Shown here: piece by piece, positions 1-12,618 of the stretch
Numbering within the stretch: position 1 is the first letter of the stretch
Layout of the letters: each line of letters starts with the position of its first letter
Assembly (NCBI GenBank): GCA_009193035.1
Contig: SWDT01000042.1
Coordinates: 124,001 to 188,000, forward strand
Direction of reading: 5' to 3'
DNA from: Halicephalobus mephisto
Taxonomy: Eukaryota > Nematoda > Chromadorea > Rhabditida > Panagrolaimidae
DNA: 64,000 nt
Program-made: the position numbers and the translations under genes
The notes under the pieces: model-generated
What the model saw: only the letters and a program-made list of their open reading frames with translations
The model's database searches: none
Told to the model about the DNA's origin: nothing

Positions 1-1295
1 CCATGAGATCATAGAATGCTTTCGTCGATTAAAAGAACTGCAATTTTTTCATTTCTTAAACATTTTCTGTATTTTTAGCAATCGCTGTGGTCATAAAATT
101 GGTACTAAGAACTTGAACATCATCATCAACTACTTTCTTAACAAACATCTCATGTAGTCGCTTAAGTTTAGAGATTGTTGTTGTTACAATAATTTTCTAG
201 TAATTATCTTTCATCTACATCTTCCTAACTTTAAAAAATGAAAAAGATGATTTTGTACCAACTTTTTCGACGACGTTGACATAAGCAACAGTTTTTTCAT
301 GTTCAGTGATAGCGGATATCCGAAATTTAAGGGCATATTGGCTTTGGATAATTACTACAATTAATGTTCCTGTGCCGCAAAATGTAAAAGAACTCCTGGG
401 ACAAAAGCTTCTGAGATTCATGAGAATCAGCTTCCGTCTGAGTGAGAGTAGGATATAAAAGGCAACTGGGGGACACTATACATTTTCCAGTTATTAAGTG
501 TTCCTTTTCGCAATTGGTATCATCATTCTTATTATTACCGGCATCTTGCAGAATAGTGGTATGTTATAAAGAAGAAATTATGCAATATCTCGAAAAAATT
601 CGGATCAGCGTGAGATAAGTTAGTGTCCACGACAGTTTGCAGATGCCAAATTGAAATCTTCCTTAACAAGTCTAATTTTGTCCATAATCAGCTTTTTAAA
701 AGAAATCATAGAATATAATGCAACACAGTATTTGACTGATGTGGGATTCACAGATATTATTTTCAATAACACCATAATTGGACCAAAGTTAGAAGTTTTA
801 AATTTCAAAACTGCCAATAGAAACCCAAATGGAGTTATAATTGCTTTGTTTTTACTATTTGAGGAACTAAATCGATTGTTAAAGCTCATTAAAATTGTAT
901 TTTCATCATGAATTGTAGTTTCCGTTGTACTAGACAACCAAGAACTAACAATATCAAAATAACAACAATGATGCTTACTAAAACACGGACGTCTACAGTA
1001 TTGTATTTTATCAGATGCTCGGCCAAGATTCTTCTTGTAGAAAAAATCGATTAAAATACCTATTGCTCCATTATCACTATCTGCTGTAATTGATTCCAAT
1101 AACTAATTTTGCAATATCTCTTAACGATTATATAATCACTTATTAACACAGTTCAAATTTAGTAATATAAAAATAATTAATTGTATTCTTTATGTTTCAG
1201 AATTGAAAAAAATATGTTTTTTAAACATACTGAAACACGTCAGTAATAAGAAAAATAACATTTTTATTCGTTTAGTTTTCGCTCAATTGTTAACA
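1..1295. other. Left-edge intergenic or undetermined DNA
   Basis: No gene can be assigned here. A 159-codon frame runs on the minus strand (1099 to 620) and an 86-codon frame on the plus strand (651-911). The two overlap, and neither shows a recognisable domain, signal peptide or flanking splice context that decides between them. A 68-codon minus frame (421-215) could be part of an exon from a gene extending beyond the window. The region lies just downstream of the minus-strand Sre gene. Confidence 0.4.
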
Positions 1296-2509
1296 TTAAA
1301 CTTTAGGAACTTCCCAAGCCTTATTCAAATTCTTAAAATGAGAATGATGAGTATCTTGATTCAGCAACGTTTCCCCCGCTGCATTCAAAATGATTGTAGA
1401 CGAACTGTCTTCAAAGGTTTTTCTGCAAACCAATTTCCTATAAATATCCTTTGTTATAGAATTATTGTTTGTGAAGACCTACATGAATTTCTTCTTCATA
1501 GTCTCGTGTGTAGCAACAAATGGAAGAGGCAAAAGTACTGATGTAAATGCTCTCAGGAGATACCATGTAGAATCGAAATAAGCGAAAAGTACACTTAGTT
1601 CACTAAAAGTTCCTCATTAGGATTAAATCATCTCATTTTCAACTCACTAAACCTCAATGTAGAAAACATAGAAAATAATAAGAGCAACGGGAATGATATT
1701 TGAGAGAATAGAGTAAACGAAGAACCAACAGATCGTTCTCAAGGTTCGAATGTTCTCGGCTGTTTGATATCTTTTACTGAGGTCAACATGATGGCGGTTC
1801 TGATTCAACTCCGACACATATGAGCGTTTGTTATACTTGAAGAGACAGTATGCAAACTGAAGCACTACTTTTATTTAAACTCATAGCCAAAGCTCCTTAC
1901 AATGATGAAAAGCACATTCAATATGACTGGTGCTGGTAGAAAAACAATCGACCCCACAATGTTGTAAGTCATCAAGAGCATTATCACAATCGGATAACTG
2001 TACTGTAATTACTCTATATTAATAACTAAAACTGCAGTATTTCCACTAGATTAATTGAATACCTAACCCTATAATTATAAAAGTATCCATTAGTACAAGA
2101 AACTTACACAAACCAAAATTAAGAAAACACAAAGAGGAAGCTCTTGGTTGTTTTCATATTTATGAGCAAAGATTGTTGAAAATATTCGCTCAATCAGTAA
2201 AATTCCTTCACACGCAGTTCTCGCCAATGTTAATATTCCTCTAATTAGTATAACCCAGTAGTTAATAGTGCTAGGTAGATAATGAAAGATCCGATTAGAT
2301 ATTTGAAACCATCTCGAAACACCAAGAAGAGAATATACAATGATTAAGTTAATTATCAATAACCGGAGATTTCTATGAACAGTTGTGGTTTCCTTCAGAA
2401 CGATAACAAATAATCCATTAACGATTATGGAAATCAACCATAATACAGCTTCAGTCACCTTCATGAGGGCTTCGAAAGGAACCATCTCCGGAGGAAAGGT
2501 AACTGGCAT
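1296..2509 (-). CDS. Sre-family chemosensory GPCR, left arm copy A
   Basis: Predicted seven-transmembrane chemoreceptor of the nematode Sre family (Sra superfamily), expected in the ciliary membrane of sensory neurons. Five exons can be read: 2509-2108, 2002-1901, 1856-1648, 1602-1483 and 1437-1296. They join in frame to 324 residues, the usual size of these receptors. Visible family signs are the TVHRNLRLL stretch after TM1, and in exon 3 the N-rich YNKRSY segment followed by LSKRYQTAENIRTLR, which matches the conserved Sre pattern before the last helices. Exons 1-4 have exactly the same lengths (402, 102, 209 and 120 bp) as in the inverted copy at 42650-43860, so the model is well supported. 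The start is the Met that aligns in all copies. The intron after exon 2 contains stops in frame, so it must be spliced. Confidence 0.82.
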
Positions 2510-3479
2510 TGTTTTGACTACTGTAGATTTTTGACAATAATATCAAAATTACAGAAAAAACCACAATGGAGTAACAAACAAGTAGAAGATCACAATGAAA
2601 TCCAAATATTGGAATCAATTACAGAAAAGTAGTTCACTTGTAAGATGAAATTGACCTTGCGTGTCTTCAGCGTGACTGGATCTAGTTTGTTAATTACTCA
2701 ACATTGCATAAATGCTACCACTGTAAAAATTTCTTATACGGAGAAATACAATTTTTTGTTCTTTCATGAAGCAACTTCATTAATCCATTTATAAACTTCA
2801 AAAAAAAGAATGATGTCGTTATTACTCAGTTCTTCAATGAACGAATTAAATAATTATTTAACACTCAGACAAATGATTGAAACAAAGGTAGCTCTTACAG
2901 AATTTTGAAATTTATTATATACCTTTGAAATCACTGGCTAAACATCGTAATTTAGCACTTAAAAACTAAATTTAAAGGATCTCTGTAATAGCGTAAAAAA
3001 TTAACAATTTCACTAATATGAGGTTTGAACAAATATTAATATATCCACGATAATGAAGAAACTGTGTTACAACAAATGGGTAAATTAACCATTGAATTCT
3101 ATTAATTTTGGCTGCAGAAATCATACTTTTCCCTACTAATGACCAAATATTACTTCCGTTACATTTTTTTATATTTCTTGTTTTGATTACCCCTAATGAA
3201 GGTTACTTTTTTTAATTTTAACACCCACAAACAGAAAATAATGGTAAGCACAGAAATGTATAGTTATAATTCTATATTCTTGTGCTTAATATTTTGGAAT
3301 GTTTTACCCAACAAAGGAAGCAACCGATCACAATCGAATTCCCACTTTTGACCATAAACCAAGGCATTTTGAAGAACAGTATGGAAAATCAGTCAGCAGT
3401 GATAGTAATTAAACTTTTCCACTTTATAGTTTTATTAGCAGTCTTTGAAATTTCAATTTAGGTTCTTTCAAAATCCTTT
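2510..3479. repeat. Inverted-duplication flank between Sre genes
   Basis: Non-coding DNA upstream of the copy A receptor. Most of it (about 2630-3190) recurs in reverse orientation at about 41950-42520, for example the block around 2640-2690 against 42475-42530, and 3330-3480 recurs at about 41180-41330. It therefore belongs to the left arm of the large inverted duplication. No open frame of note. Confidence 0.65.
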
Positions 3480-4870
3480 GTAAATGTCTAAAATGGGTCG
3501 AATGATCCCTATCACACCGAAGCTCCTCCCCTAACGCTCAGAATCTCTTCTAGGAACATTCTTGAACAATGGTCTTACGTAACCGTTTTCCAGAAATATT
3601 TCATAATGAGGAATTATTATTTTTGAAAACTTACATAAATTTCTTTTTCACAGCTTCATGTGTAATGACAAATGAAGGAGACAATAAGACCACTACAATT
3701 ATTTTCAGAAACTATTAAAAAAATCATCATATAATAGGCATAAAGTTCACTAAAAATTCTTCATTAGAATTTAAAAACTTTATTTCCAACCTACTGAGCA
3801 TTGATGTAGAAAACAAAAAATATGAAGATCAACAGGAATGATGTTCGAAAAAATAAAATGAACGAAGAACCAACGAATAGTTCTGAATATCGGGATATTC
3901 TCAAGTGGGTGATGCTTTTTGCCAGAACTGTCGAGTTTTTAAAATCTTTGATCTTCGAATTTAAATTGATTTGGTTCAAATTCGAAATTGAAACGCTAAA
4001 AAATGATAAGTAACTCATTTTAAAAGGTCACTTTGAGTAAGTGAACTTTGTCAGTAAACAAAAGATTATGAAAAATTGAGTCTAAATACTCAACATAGGA
4101 ATTCATTAAATCTTGATAATGTAATTCTTCTATGCTTGGTTGAGAGCTATCAATTTTCCGAAATCTTCAATTTTCAAATCGAACTAATTCATTTCAAGTT
4201 TGCACCTCTTGATTCGAATGTCAACAGCTCTGCTTTTTAGTGACAAGGAAAGTGGATTTACTCAAAGCGATCTTTTGAAACAAGTTATAGCTGGTTTTAT
4301 GTATTACCAGATATATGTTCGGAATCCGTATTTAAGTTTTGCTAAACATCATTGTAGAACAAGAAAATAGGAAAATATGTGAAGTTTTATATATTGGGTG
4401 TCAAAAATACAAGGCTACCCTACTTTTTTGAAGATGTGGTGGTTCTATTTTGGAGACTTTAGTTTTCTTTTTTATCTTAGTCAATTTTAATAATTTCTTT
4501 TCGCAATTAGGTATGTTTCTCTCGTTGATTACAGCTGTTTAATCAGTTTTTCGAAAAAGGGATTAGAAATATGAGAAACGCAGTCCTAAATTTAGTAATT
4601 TTCCAAATTATCTCGTTTCAGATGGCCATTTAGCAGAAATGAAACACATATTTAGAATCTATATTTCAAGCACTACAAAGTGATATACAACTCATCTCAA
4701 AAGGCCACTTCGAGTAAACAGACTTCCCCTGTGTGATCGAACTGATGACGATTTTGATTCGGGTCGGATATATGAAAGTGCTTGTTATACTTGAAAAGAC
4801 AGTGTGCAAACAGCAACACTACTTTTTATTTAAATTTATAATGAAAGGTCATTATAGTTGCTCATGATAT
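3480..4870 (-). pseudogene. Degenerate Sre receptor gene
   Basis: Remnant of a third Sre gene on the minus strand. The stretch from about 3910 down to 3790 aligns with the end of exon 3 of the neighbouring receptors (the ICWFFVY-type helix and FYVFYIN), about 3760-3640 aligns with exon 4, and about 4860-4750 aligns with the intron 2 and exon 3 start region. Between 3920 and 4740 the exon is interrupted by unrelated AT-rich sequence containing palindromic repeats, and stops occur in every frame. No exon 1 or exon 2 can be found. Its 3' part (3480-3790) is almost the same as the 3' part of the broken receptor on the right arm (40905-41180), so the two share an origin. Confidence 0.7.
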
Positions 4871-5117
4871 TGCGTCAACGCTAATTTGCTGCGCCTTTGT
4901 TAAAATATAAGTTGGCTCCAACACAACTAACGCAAGAGCACCGTAGGAAAGCGACCTCTTGTTATTGCTTTGTAGCTTTTTTATACAAAGCTTATTATTA
5001 TCAAAACTGTCGATTTTCGAACTTCGAATTCATTCGAGTTCAAAAATCTAATGACTCAAATTCAAACCGAATGAATTCGATTGAAATATCGAGAAGTTCG
5101 AAAGCTCGACAACTCTG
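3921..5117. repeat. Cluster of palindromic ACTGTCGA-type repeats
   Basis: Three imperfect palindromes lie at about 3921-4010, 4142-4233 and 5004-5117. The clearest (5004-5117) begins AACTGTCGATTTTCGAACTTC and ends with the near inverse, GAAGTTCG...CGACAACTCT. Similar elements occur at 28597-28645 and 59146-59212. They look like copies of a short non-autonomous inverted-repeat element. One or more sit inside the degenerate Sre gene and probably helped break it. Confidence 0.5.
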
Positions 5118-6792
5118 ATCTCTATCATTCGTAGTTCCTACCTCACAATATCGAATACCAACCCTAGGAACTATAGCAATAATAAAGTAATAGGAAAATA
5201 CCATATATTGCTAGAGCTGTTTAACACACGGAGCCTTGTTTGTAATCTTTACAGTGTTCTGTAAATGTTGGAATGCTGAATCGAATGATATATGATATTT
5301 TAGAATTTAGTTAGGTTTAGTGTATGGAAAATTATTTTGAAGGATTTTTTTCCATCGTTCTCGAAAGAAGTTAATAACTTAATTCATAAATGAATTGAGA
5401 TGATATTAATATACCGATCATAAAGAACATATAAGATGCTACCGAAAGGTATGCGGGCCATCTCTTGAAGTCAGTTTTAAGGAAAGACAGGGGAAACTTT
5501 TCTACGATCCCCAGCATTGTTCATTTAAACAATACATATTCAGAGTAGTATTTAAGGACCTAGCTATTGATATGTTGTTCAGCAATATCAATTATACAAA
5601 ATTACAATATTAGATCAGGATTCCTCTTGTTTAAGTTTTGAGAAACAAATTATTAAATAAGTTTAAAAATAATAATATACTTTTCTACACAGAATTACAC
5701 CTCTGATTTTTATTTTTCTATAGCTGCTTATAGTGTGTAGAACATCTAGTTACTTTATGAGTATATGTACAAATGATTGACAACAGAAAAAGATCAGAAG
5801 TTAGGAATTATCAAAAATAGTTTTCAACAAAATCTAAGAGGGGATCATGACAAATTTCCGTAAATTGTCCAAATCAATCGATTGTTATGAAATTTGATAC
5901 AAATAAACTAATCATAATTCTAAGGCTAACAATGAAGAGATTTTTAAGATTAACTAATTAAGCGTTGAATATAAAGAGATTCAACTTGGAAATTTAAAAA
6001 CAATCTCTAAATAATCCACATATCATTTCATATTTCTACACTATCCTTTTATCATTACGATAGGTTGATCTTTAAATATAATGTTGATAAGGGAACAATG
6101 GTGGAAATAAAAGAAATCGGGCTTTATTTACTTTAACTCATTTTACATTACACTTTTTCAGTTCTTTTAGAAAAGTATTTCAAAAATGACGACAAAAAGT
6201 TTAGGTTGTTTATATATAATTATGTAACTAACGTTGTTTAACAACATATCAGGAGTTCAGTCTCTAACTACTACGCTAAATACATATTGTGTCAATGACG
6301 TAAATATCAATGCCGATCGGTAGAGGAATTCCAATGATTCCTCACGACAAATTCCGGTCGCCATTTTTGTACCGATATTATTTATACTTTTTATCATTTA
6401 TAACTATCCTTACAATACTGAATTACTAGGTCGATTGTGGAAGAAATATTCCTTTTCCATTACGTCAACGTGAATCAGACAGCGCTTACGGAGCAATTCT
6501 CTTTATAAAGAACCAGGCTCGGAAGCCTTGAGCAGACTCGATCCTCCTATTTCCCCAGATACACTTATAGTTTACAATATTCCTTATATTGACTGTATTA
6601 TATTTTTTGTGGTATCGATTACGAATTGGTTTAATTACCCAAGTTTGAGGTATACCCAATAAACTCTCCGCATATATCCATCGACACAACCCGATTGTCC
6701 GCATACTTATTGCAACGAGGAAGTTGCTACTTACGCGGTCCAATCATACTCGGAATATTAGGAAATAGCAGAAAATCTCTTCATCGGTTATT
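4871..6792. other. Gene-poor AT-rich interval
   Basis: Nothing beyond short chance frames was found. The first 250 bp hold one palindromic repeat. An 85-codon minus frame at 6743-6486 has no recognisable features and no good splice signals in the right places. Confidence 0.4.
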
Positions 6793-7029
6793 ATGATAAT
6801 CTTCCTTTGTTTATGTTCCACTATAGATAAAATTCATTTTATTAACGAGAAGAATTGGACTACTACTTCTAAACAGAACTATTCAACCACTTCAATCCAT
6901 CAAAAATCTCTACTAAATAGAACTTCTGCTCTTCAGAAACAATTATATCTTGTTTGTCTTGAACTATTCACGCTAGTTGTGCGCCTATTATTTCCAACAC
7001 TTTTCTTATTTACAACAATGTTAAAGTAA
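6793..7029 (+). pseudogene. Isolated TM6-like exon of a Str-superfamily receptor
   Basis: A 78-codon frame whose second half (TSALQKQLYL followed by a hydrophobic helix rich in L, F and P) resembles the TM6 region of Str-superfamily chemoreceptors, where T-x-x-LQKQL introduces the helix. The receptor at 15172-16040 in this window has the matching TYTLQKQLLITL segment. No exons coding the other six helices were found nearby, so this is probably a relic. Resemblance was judged by eye on one motif only. Confidence 0.4.
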
Positions 7030-7418
7030 ATAACTGATATGTTCAGCAATTATAGTACTCTAATATATGAGCATTGATTTCAGTTGCATGGAAGATCCTG
7101 GACATATATTTAGTCTTCATGCAACGCTTAATGGATTCCTTATCATAGTTTTGACAAAACTATATTGAGACGTTTTAGTAAGATTTCTGTTGCGGGAAAA
7201 GAAATTAAAGGTTGTTCTGTTATCCACATCTGCCGAGATTAACACTGATGACTGATTTCAAAACTATTCATTAACGAATATACAACCAATTATTGACGAT
7301 TTTCAGTTTCTCTCAGGCAAAACAGATAATTGTAGTTTTTATTGTTAGAAATTAATGAATTTTTTCAAATCACTGAAGTTCAATGATAGCAATATAAAAT
7401 CTCTTACTTTTTAATTTC

Positions 7419-8648
7419 CTATGTGGGTTTTGAAACCACAATCACAGGATTTTCCCAAGCTATCCGTAAGTCCTTGAAATGCTCCAGGTGGTTATTCTTA
7501 TTCAACAATGTTTCTCCTGTAACACTGCGAATCTTATTTGGGGAAGCATTTTCAAAAGTTGATCTGCAGAATACTTTTCTGTAAATATCTCTCATTGTAA
7601 GATTATCACTATTAATGAAAGTCCACATAAATTTTTTTCTCATTATTTCGTGTGTAGCAACAAATGGAAGAGGCAATAATGCTGCCGCAACTGCTTTCAA
7701 GAGATACCATGTAGCGTCATAATAGGCATAAAGCTCATTGAGTTTACTGGAAATTCTCGATTACAATCATAAAGTCGTGTTTTCAACTTACTTAACATTA
7801 ATGTAGAACACATAGAAAGCATAAAGGCCGAGAGTAAAAACGTTGGAAAAGATGCAATAAACGAAGAACCAACAGATCGTTCTCAATGTCCGAATATTCT
7901 CGACTGTCTGGTACTTTTTGCTGAGATCGAACTGATGACGATTTTGATTCAACTCCGACACATAGGAGTGGCTGTTGAATTTGAACAGACAGTATGCAAA
8001 CTGAGACATTGCTTTTTGTTTAAATTCATAACGAAAATTCCTTACAATCATGGATATAACATCAAATATTACCGGCAACGGCAGAAAAACAACTGACCCA
8101 ACTACTCCATAACTCGTTAAAGGCATTGTTACAGCCGGATAACTGTACTGTAATTGCTCTGCATTAAGAATTAAAACCTTGTTTCCATTGGACTAATCCA
8201 CTCTGACTTTGTATATTTCAATAGTCTTAAACCATAATCAACTTACACAAATTAGAATTAAGAAAACGGAAGTGCACACAGAGTGATTCTTTTCGTATTT
8301 ACCGGCTAAAGTTGTCGAAACAATTCGTTCAACCAGTAAAACCACTTCACATCCGGTTTTTGCTGTCAAAGCTGTTTTCCTGACCAACACGACCCAATGG
8401 GTAATGTCAGCAGATAAATAATGAATGATCCGATCTGAGGTTTGAATCCACCTAGCAACACCAACTATGCAGTAGACGAAAATCATATGGGCTATCAACA
8501 AACGGAGATTCCTATGAACAGTTGTAGTTTCCTTCAAAGTGAGAACGAAGAAGCCATTGATAATTATCGAAAACAACCAAACAAGAGATTCAATTCCTTT
8601 GATGATGCATTCAAGAGTAGGCATCTCTGGAGGGAACTTAACCACCAT
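7419..8648 (-). CDS. Sre-family chemosensory GPCR, left arm copy B
   Basis: Second intact Sre-type chemoreceptor, 330 residues. Exons: 8648-8247, 8147-8046, 8000-7792, 7746-7627 and 7578-7419, with the same 402, 102, 209 and 120 bp pattern as copy A. Conserved segments are TVHRNLRLLIAHM after TM1, CEVVLLVERIVST in TM3, and LSKKYQTVENIRTLR in exon 3. The 48 bp intron 4 (7626-7579) is a multiple of three and open, so it could be retained; the splice is chosen because copy A has an intron at the same place. The start Met at 8648 aligns with the paralogues. The frame continues upstream in poorly conserved sequence that is unlikely to be coding. Exons 1-3 are nearly identical to 39980-40836 on the other arm. 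Confidence 0.82.
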
Positions 8649-9025
8649 ATTTTCGATTCCTTGGATTTTTATACATACAGTAATGAAATTATTATAGATA
8701 AAGTTAGAATGAAAAGAAAACCGCGTGGACGGTAAATTCTCAGTATAGTAGCAAAATAAACAAAACAAAGCTCTCACTTGCTGAAAGAATGGGACATATA
8801 AACTTTTAAAACGACAAAATATAATCCATCAATTATTGAATGCTGTACTGTATAATTAAAATAATTTCTTTCCTAGAAGGAGAAAATTATCACTCTCTCA
8901 CAAAATTTCAAATTTATTGATCCACGTTTTAATTTCTACAAAAATAAATATAAATAATATTATCATTATTCATTTTCTGCAATTAACAAAGGAATTTGTC
9001 GATCAAAGTTTCCGTCAAGATCTCT

Positions 9026-9337
9026 ATGAAGAATCTTTTCATTGTTCCATTAAGACTACATCACCTTTCTGATTACAACCAATCTTTTTACTGTGGGATC
9101 AATATTGAGGATTTAAAAATATCATCTGTCGTCGATAATAACAAGGCATTTACACCTTTTACCGAAGATTCCATTATGGCTAACGTCAAAGGACCCATAT
9201 ACAGTTATCGATGCTTTGGCGGCATATTGCATCAGAACCACTCCAACTTTTTAGCTAAAGAATACTTTTTTAATATAAATGTTACCAGCTTAATAATAAG
9301 CACATTGGTCATTGCAGTTGTTTACTGTATTTCTTAG
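9026..9337 (+). CDS. Small hypothetical C-terminal-anchored protein
   Basis: An open frame of about 104 codons from an ATG at 9026 ends in a single hydrophobic helix (LIISTLVIAVVYC) right at the carboxy terminus, preceded by mixed polar sequence with three N-glycosylation-type sites. It may be the last exon of a longer gene whose earlier exons were not identified; an acceptor-like AG lies just upstream at about 8990. No family is recognised, and it may not be expressed. Confidence 0.25.
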   Translation: MKNLFIVPLRLHHLSDYNQSFYCGINIEDLKISSVVDNNKAFTPFTEDSIMANVKGPIYSYRCFGGILHQNHSNFLAKEYFFNINVTSLIISTLVIAVVYCIS

Positions 9338-10740
9338 ACAAGAGTTATTGTATTCGTACCTGCAAATTCCACTAAGGGATACCATGGGTTTTTTATGGAT
9401 GTCAAATGTAGTTTTTTGAAATTGGAGAGCAATCCTTAGAATGGGCTGTTTATTACTCATTTTCTGTCTGATACTTTTAAATCCCGAAAAGCTGAAAGTT
9501 TCGTTCCTGGAAAAATACAAACTATGCTGATGCAAAAAAATCATTCTTTGTATACTACATTAAAAGTACATGGGTGAGATTTAAGGAAATACTAACTTTG
9601 AAACAATGTTGTAGCTAATTTCTCTCCAAATAATAACTTTAAAGCTTCCATATTGAATTGAATTTTTTCTATGAAGAACCTTCCATAAGATGTTATTAAA
9701 TATAAAATAGCACAATATTTAATTAATACGTGGCCGGCGAAGATCTTTTCCAATAGCATCATAATTAGAATCTTTAAACATTTGTTTTTATAGAACTTTC
9801 AATGCACAATTTATTAGTCATTCCAATGGACGCTTATAAATCATTTAACATAATAAGGAGAATTAATAATAAATATCAAGCACAGAATATTGCCAGAATT
9901 TATGAAATACATATGCTAGAGCTTAGAATATGCAAAAATTGCTGATAATTTTAAAGAGGACTTAAGTAAAGCCGGAATACGACAAACATAATTAAAAATG
10001 CTTATATATCTGCTTATATTTAATGAATGTGAAAGGAAAAAAAACGTTAGAAAACTATTGAAATCGGTTTAAAAACTATAACCATAGATCGCACCCAAAC
10101 CACAGTCAAACAATCAAATTTTGTCTTCGATGATAATTTAATTTGAATGCGTTTGACAAAATTAAAGCAGCAATTTCTCTAAAATTAAAACTCCTCTTTA
10201 TTTGATACATATTTTAACTATTAAATTTATTTGAAGTCAGCAACATGTTATTTAATGATAATACTCTTGTAAAAGATTCTGTGCAGTCTGATCACATAGA
10301 GCAAATTACTAAAGTTATTTTTCATAATCTAAGCATCAAATCACATGCACATAAAACACAAATATCTCTATCGATTGTTCTTATCTAACAATTCGCCCCA
10401 CATTTTCCTAAATTCTTTTCATTTAACTTGAAAAACAGTTGCATTCAAGCTAAATTACCAATATAAAGCTATTTTTTGTTCTTACAGTAAATTCTATTAT
10501 CCTGATGTATTAACTGGCTATTGGATAAGCAAGCCAGATCTCAAAGGGAAATACCTCACGCGATAAACAGTGGGCATACTATCTACACAATAGACCGAGT
10601 GTCGACTGATCAACACTATCGTTGTGCTAATCTTATTATTGTTCGAGCAAATAAGAAATTCTCATATTCCTCATCTCTTACACAGTCATACCAATTTACC
10701 GAAATACAATAAATTATATATACGAAGTTGCTATCTAACT
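9338..10740. other. AT-rich interval upstream of the single-pass receptor gene
   Basis: No coding sequence is supported. A short piece at about 10290-10400 (an AGAGCAAATTACTAAAG block and a later ATTCGCCCCA) has a diverged second copy at about 14230-14300, hinting at an old duplication around the receptor gene. A TATATA run at 10715-10724 lies just before the likely start and could be core promoter. Confidence 0.35.
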
Positions 10741-12618
10741 ATGTGGTTTTTTATAATTATTTTCGTCGGCATTAAATTGGTCTCTGCAGAAGATTGTATT
10801 CTACTGACACGGCTGTTTCAAGACAGTGCTACAGACAACTGCAATACTGTTATTGGATTTTCATATTATTTAACTAATGATAAGAATTTGACTTATAAGT
10901 TTAAGCATACTATTAGATCGAACTCTCGTCCTTATGTATTTACTGACCTTTGTCTCCAAATCGAAGACGGAGAAATGTAAGTTTTCTTTTAAATATCTAT
11001 TGGCAACTTAATATTAATTTTACAGTATCAAAGAAAACGAATATGGAAGTAGGGTGCTGACAAACGGAAATACGATAGAAAATAGGTTGATTAGCTGCTC
11101 ATCAAAGAAAGAATTAGCTGCCTTTGAAATTCATTACTCGAATATTGATTTTACTTTCAATATTACTGAACCGCATTCAGCCTGCCCTAGTGTTCGTGGA
11201 CTTTGGAAAGCTCTTCAGATTCCATCGGTTGACTCTCATGATGGAAGTCATCCAATGTCTGTGACGAAATTTATAGGACGTGAGTGATTACAATTCATAA
11301 TTTCTTACAAAAAATAAAATCTTTCAGTTTGCAGTAACTCATCTGAGTCTCCCACTACTACTCAGTTCTCACCAAGTAAGTTTATTTTCTTTCCTTTTCT
11401 TTTTATTTTATTTTAGACTTTGTATTTCCCTCACTCCCCATAAAATCTGAAAACTACATAAAAACATTAATTACATATAGCTTCTATCAGCTATTAAATA
11501 ATGTTGATAATAAAACAACTATTCAACAAGTTATTGATCAAACAAAGGCAACTCTTATAAATCAGATTAACATTACGAGTTCAGATATCTACTATGCCGC
11601 AAAGATAATCAATCAAACGGTAACTAATGCGGCGAAAATTGGTTCCATCGTGAGTTCATTTAAAATTGAAAAATACTTTTAATTAGTGCAATTTAGACTG
11701 TAGGAAAGATCCTGGATGTTATCAGCATTTTAATGAAACAAAGAATGTATTTTCTAAAAAAATCAATAAAAGAAAACTTTTTTTTATGGTTTGTTGATGA
11801 GATACTTAAACTTATTATCAAAGCTGGAGGTCCTGTCAAATATAAAAATGAGAAAGACAGATTGTATATTGAGGCTCTTAATCGAACAGAACTCTGCAGT
11901 AGCAATAGCAATAACCATGAAATTTGTTTCGAAAGAAATCAAGTAGGGAGAAAACAAAAGGACGTGACCGTATGTCTTGTGCTCATTATGAAAGATAAAT
12001 TGTGTCAAAGTACAACATTCAGATGGCCCATTCTGGTAATTTCAAAAACCTTTTACATTTCGAAATCGGATGTATCGGGTAGTAGACACCCCATCTTTGA
12101 TTCTAATAACATAGAAGTTAGCAATGAGTTTTTCCCAGATAATTCTGAGAAATATAATTATTCACAAACTCTGGCTACACACCTTATCGGAGTCCATGGA
12201 GTCAATAACAATGGCAAAACCGAGATTATTCCTTTCAAAATAATTCTGTATAATCCAAAGACGGCAAATAATTCTTGCGAAAAATTGAAACTTGGATACT
12301 TTACTAATCAAACGTTCCATGAAGGAAGTGAAATGCTCTGCTATCCCGATCGATATGAACAATACTGTAACTCCACTAACTGCTTTGTTCATAAAGTAAG
12401 TTCTTTATTGATGAATTTAACATTACCAAGCTGATGTCTAGGAAAAGAGTTCAAATAACACCAGCATCACCAACGGTTATGTGGTGCTCATCGTGATGGT
12501 TGTGTGCATCATTGTTGCATTGGTTGTGATGTGGTGTATAGCGCGATGCATTGCCATGAGAGTGCTTCATTCTAATCCTTCCCATGAACAGAATTCCTCC
12601 TGTTATACACGTTTCTAA
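10741..12618 (+). CDS. Secreted-signal, single-pass receptor with GAIN-like ectodomain
   Basis: Six exons (10741-10976, 11026-11279, 11328-11375, 11417-11649, 11697-12395, 12442-12618) join in frame to 548 residues. Residues 1-16 are a clean signal peptide. The ectodomain is cysteine-containing and heavily N-glycosylation-prone, with a short S/T/P linker in exon 3. Exons 4-5 (ITSSDIYYAAKIINQT, then VGKILDVISILM) resemble the helical first half of adhesion-GPCR GAIN stalks. Exon 6 gives one strong transmembrane helix (about residues 503-525) and a tail of about 23 residues, so the protein is type I single-pass, not seven-pass. No family is assigned with certainty. The link to latrophilin-like stalks is inference from pattern; a nematode-specific adhesion receptor is equally possible. 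Confidence 0.7.

Noticed and set aside
620..1099. 159-codon minus-strand frame.
   Set aside because: No domain, signal or helix, overlapped by an equally plausible plus frame; left as undetermined.
8442..8735. Plus-strand frame opposite Sre exon 1, repeated at 39953-40186 on the minus strand.
   Set aside because: It is kept only because both copies of the receptor exon are nearly identical; it has no membrane or other features.
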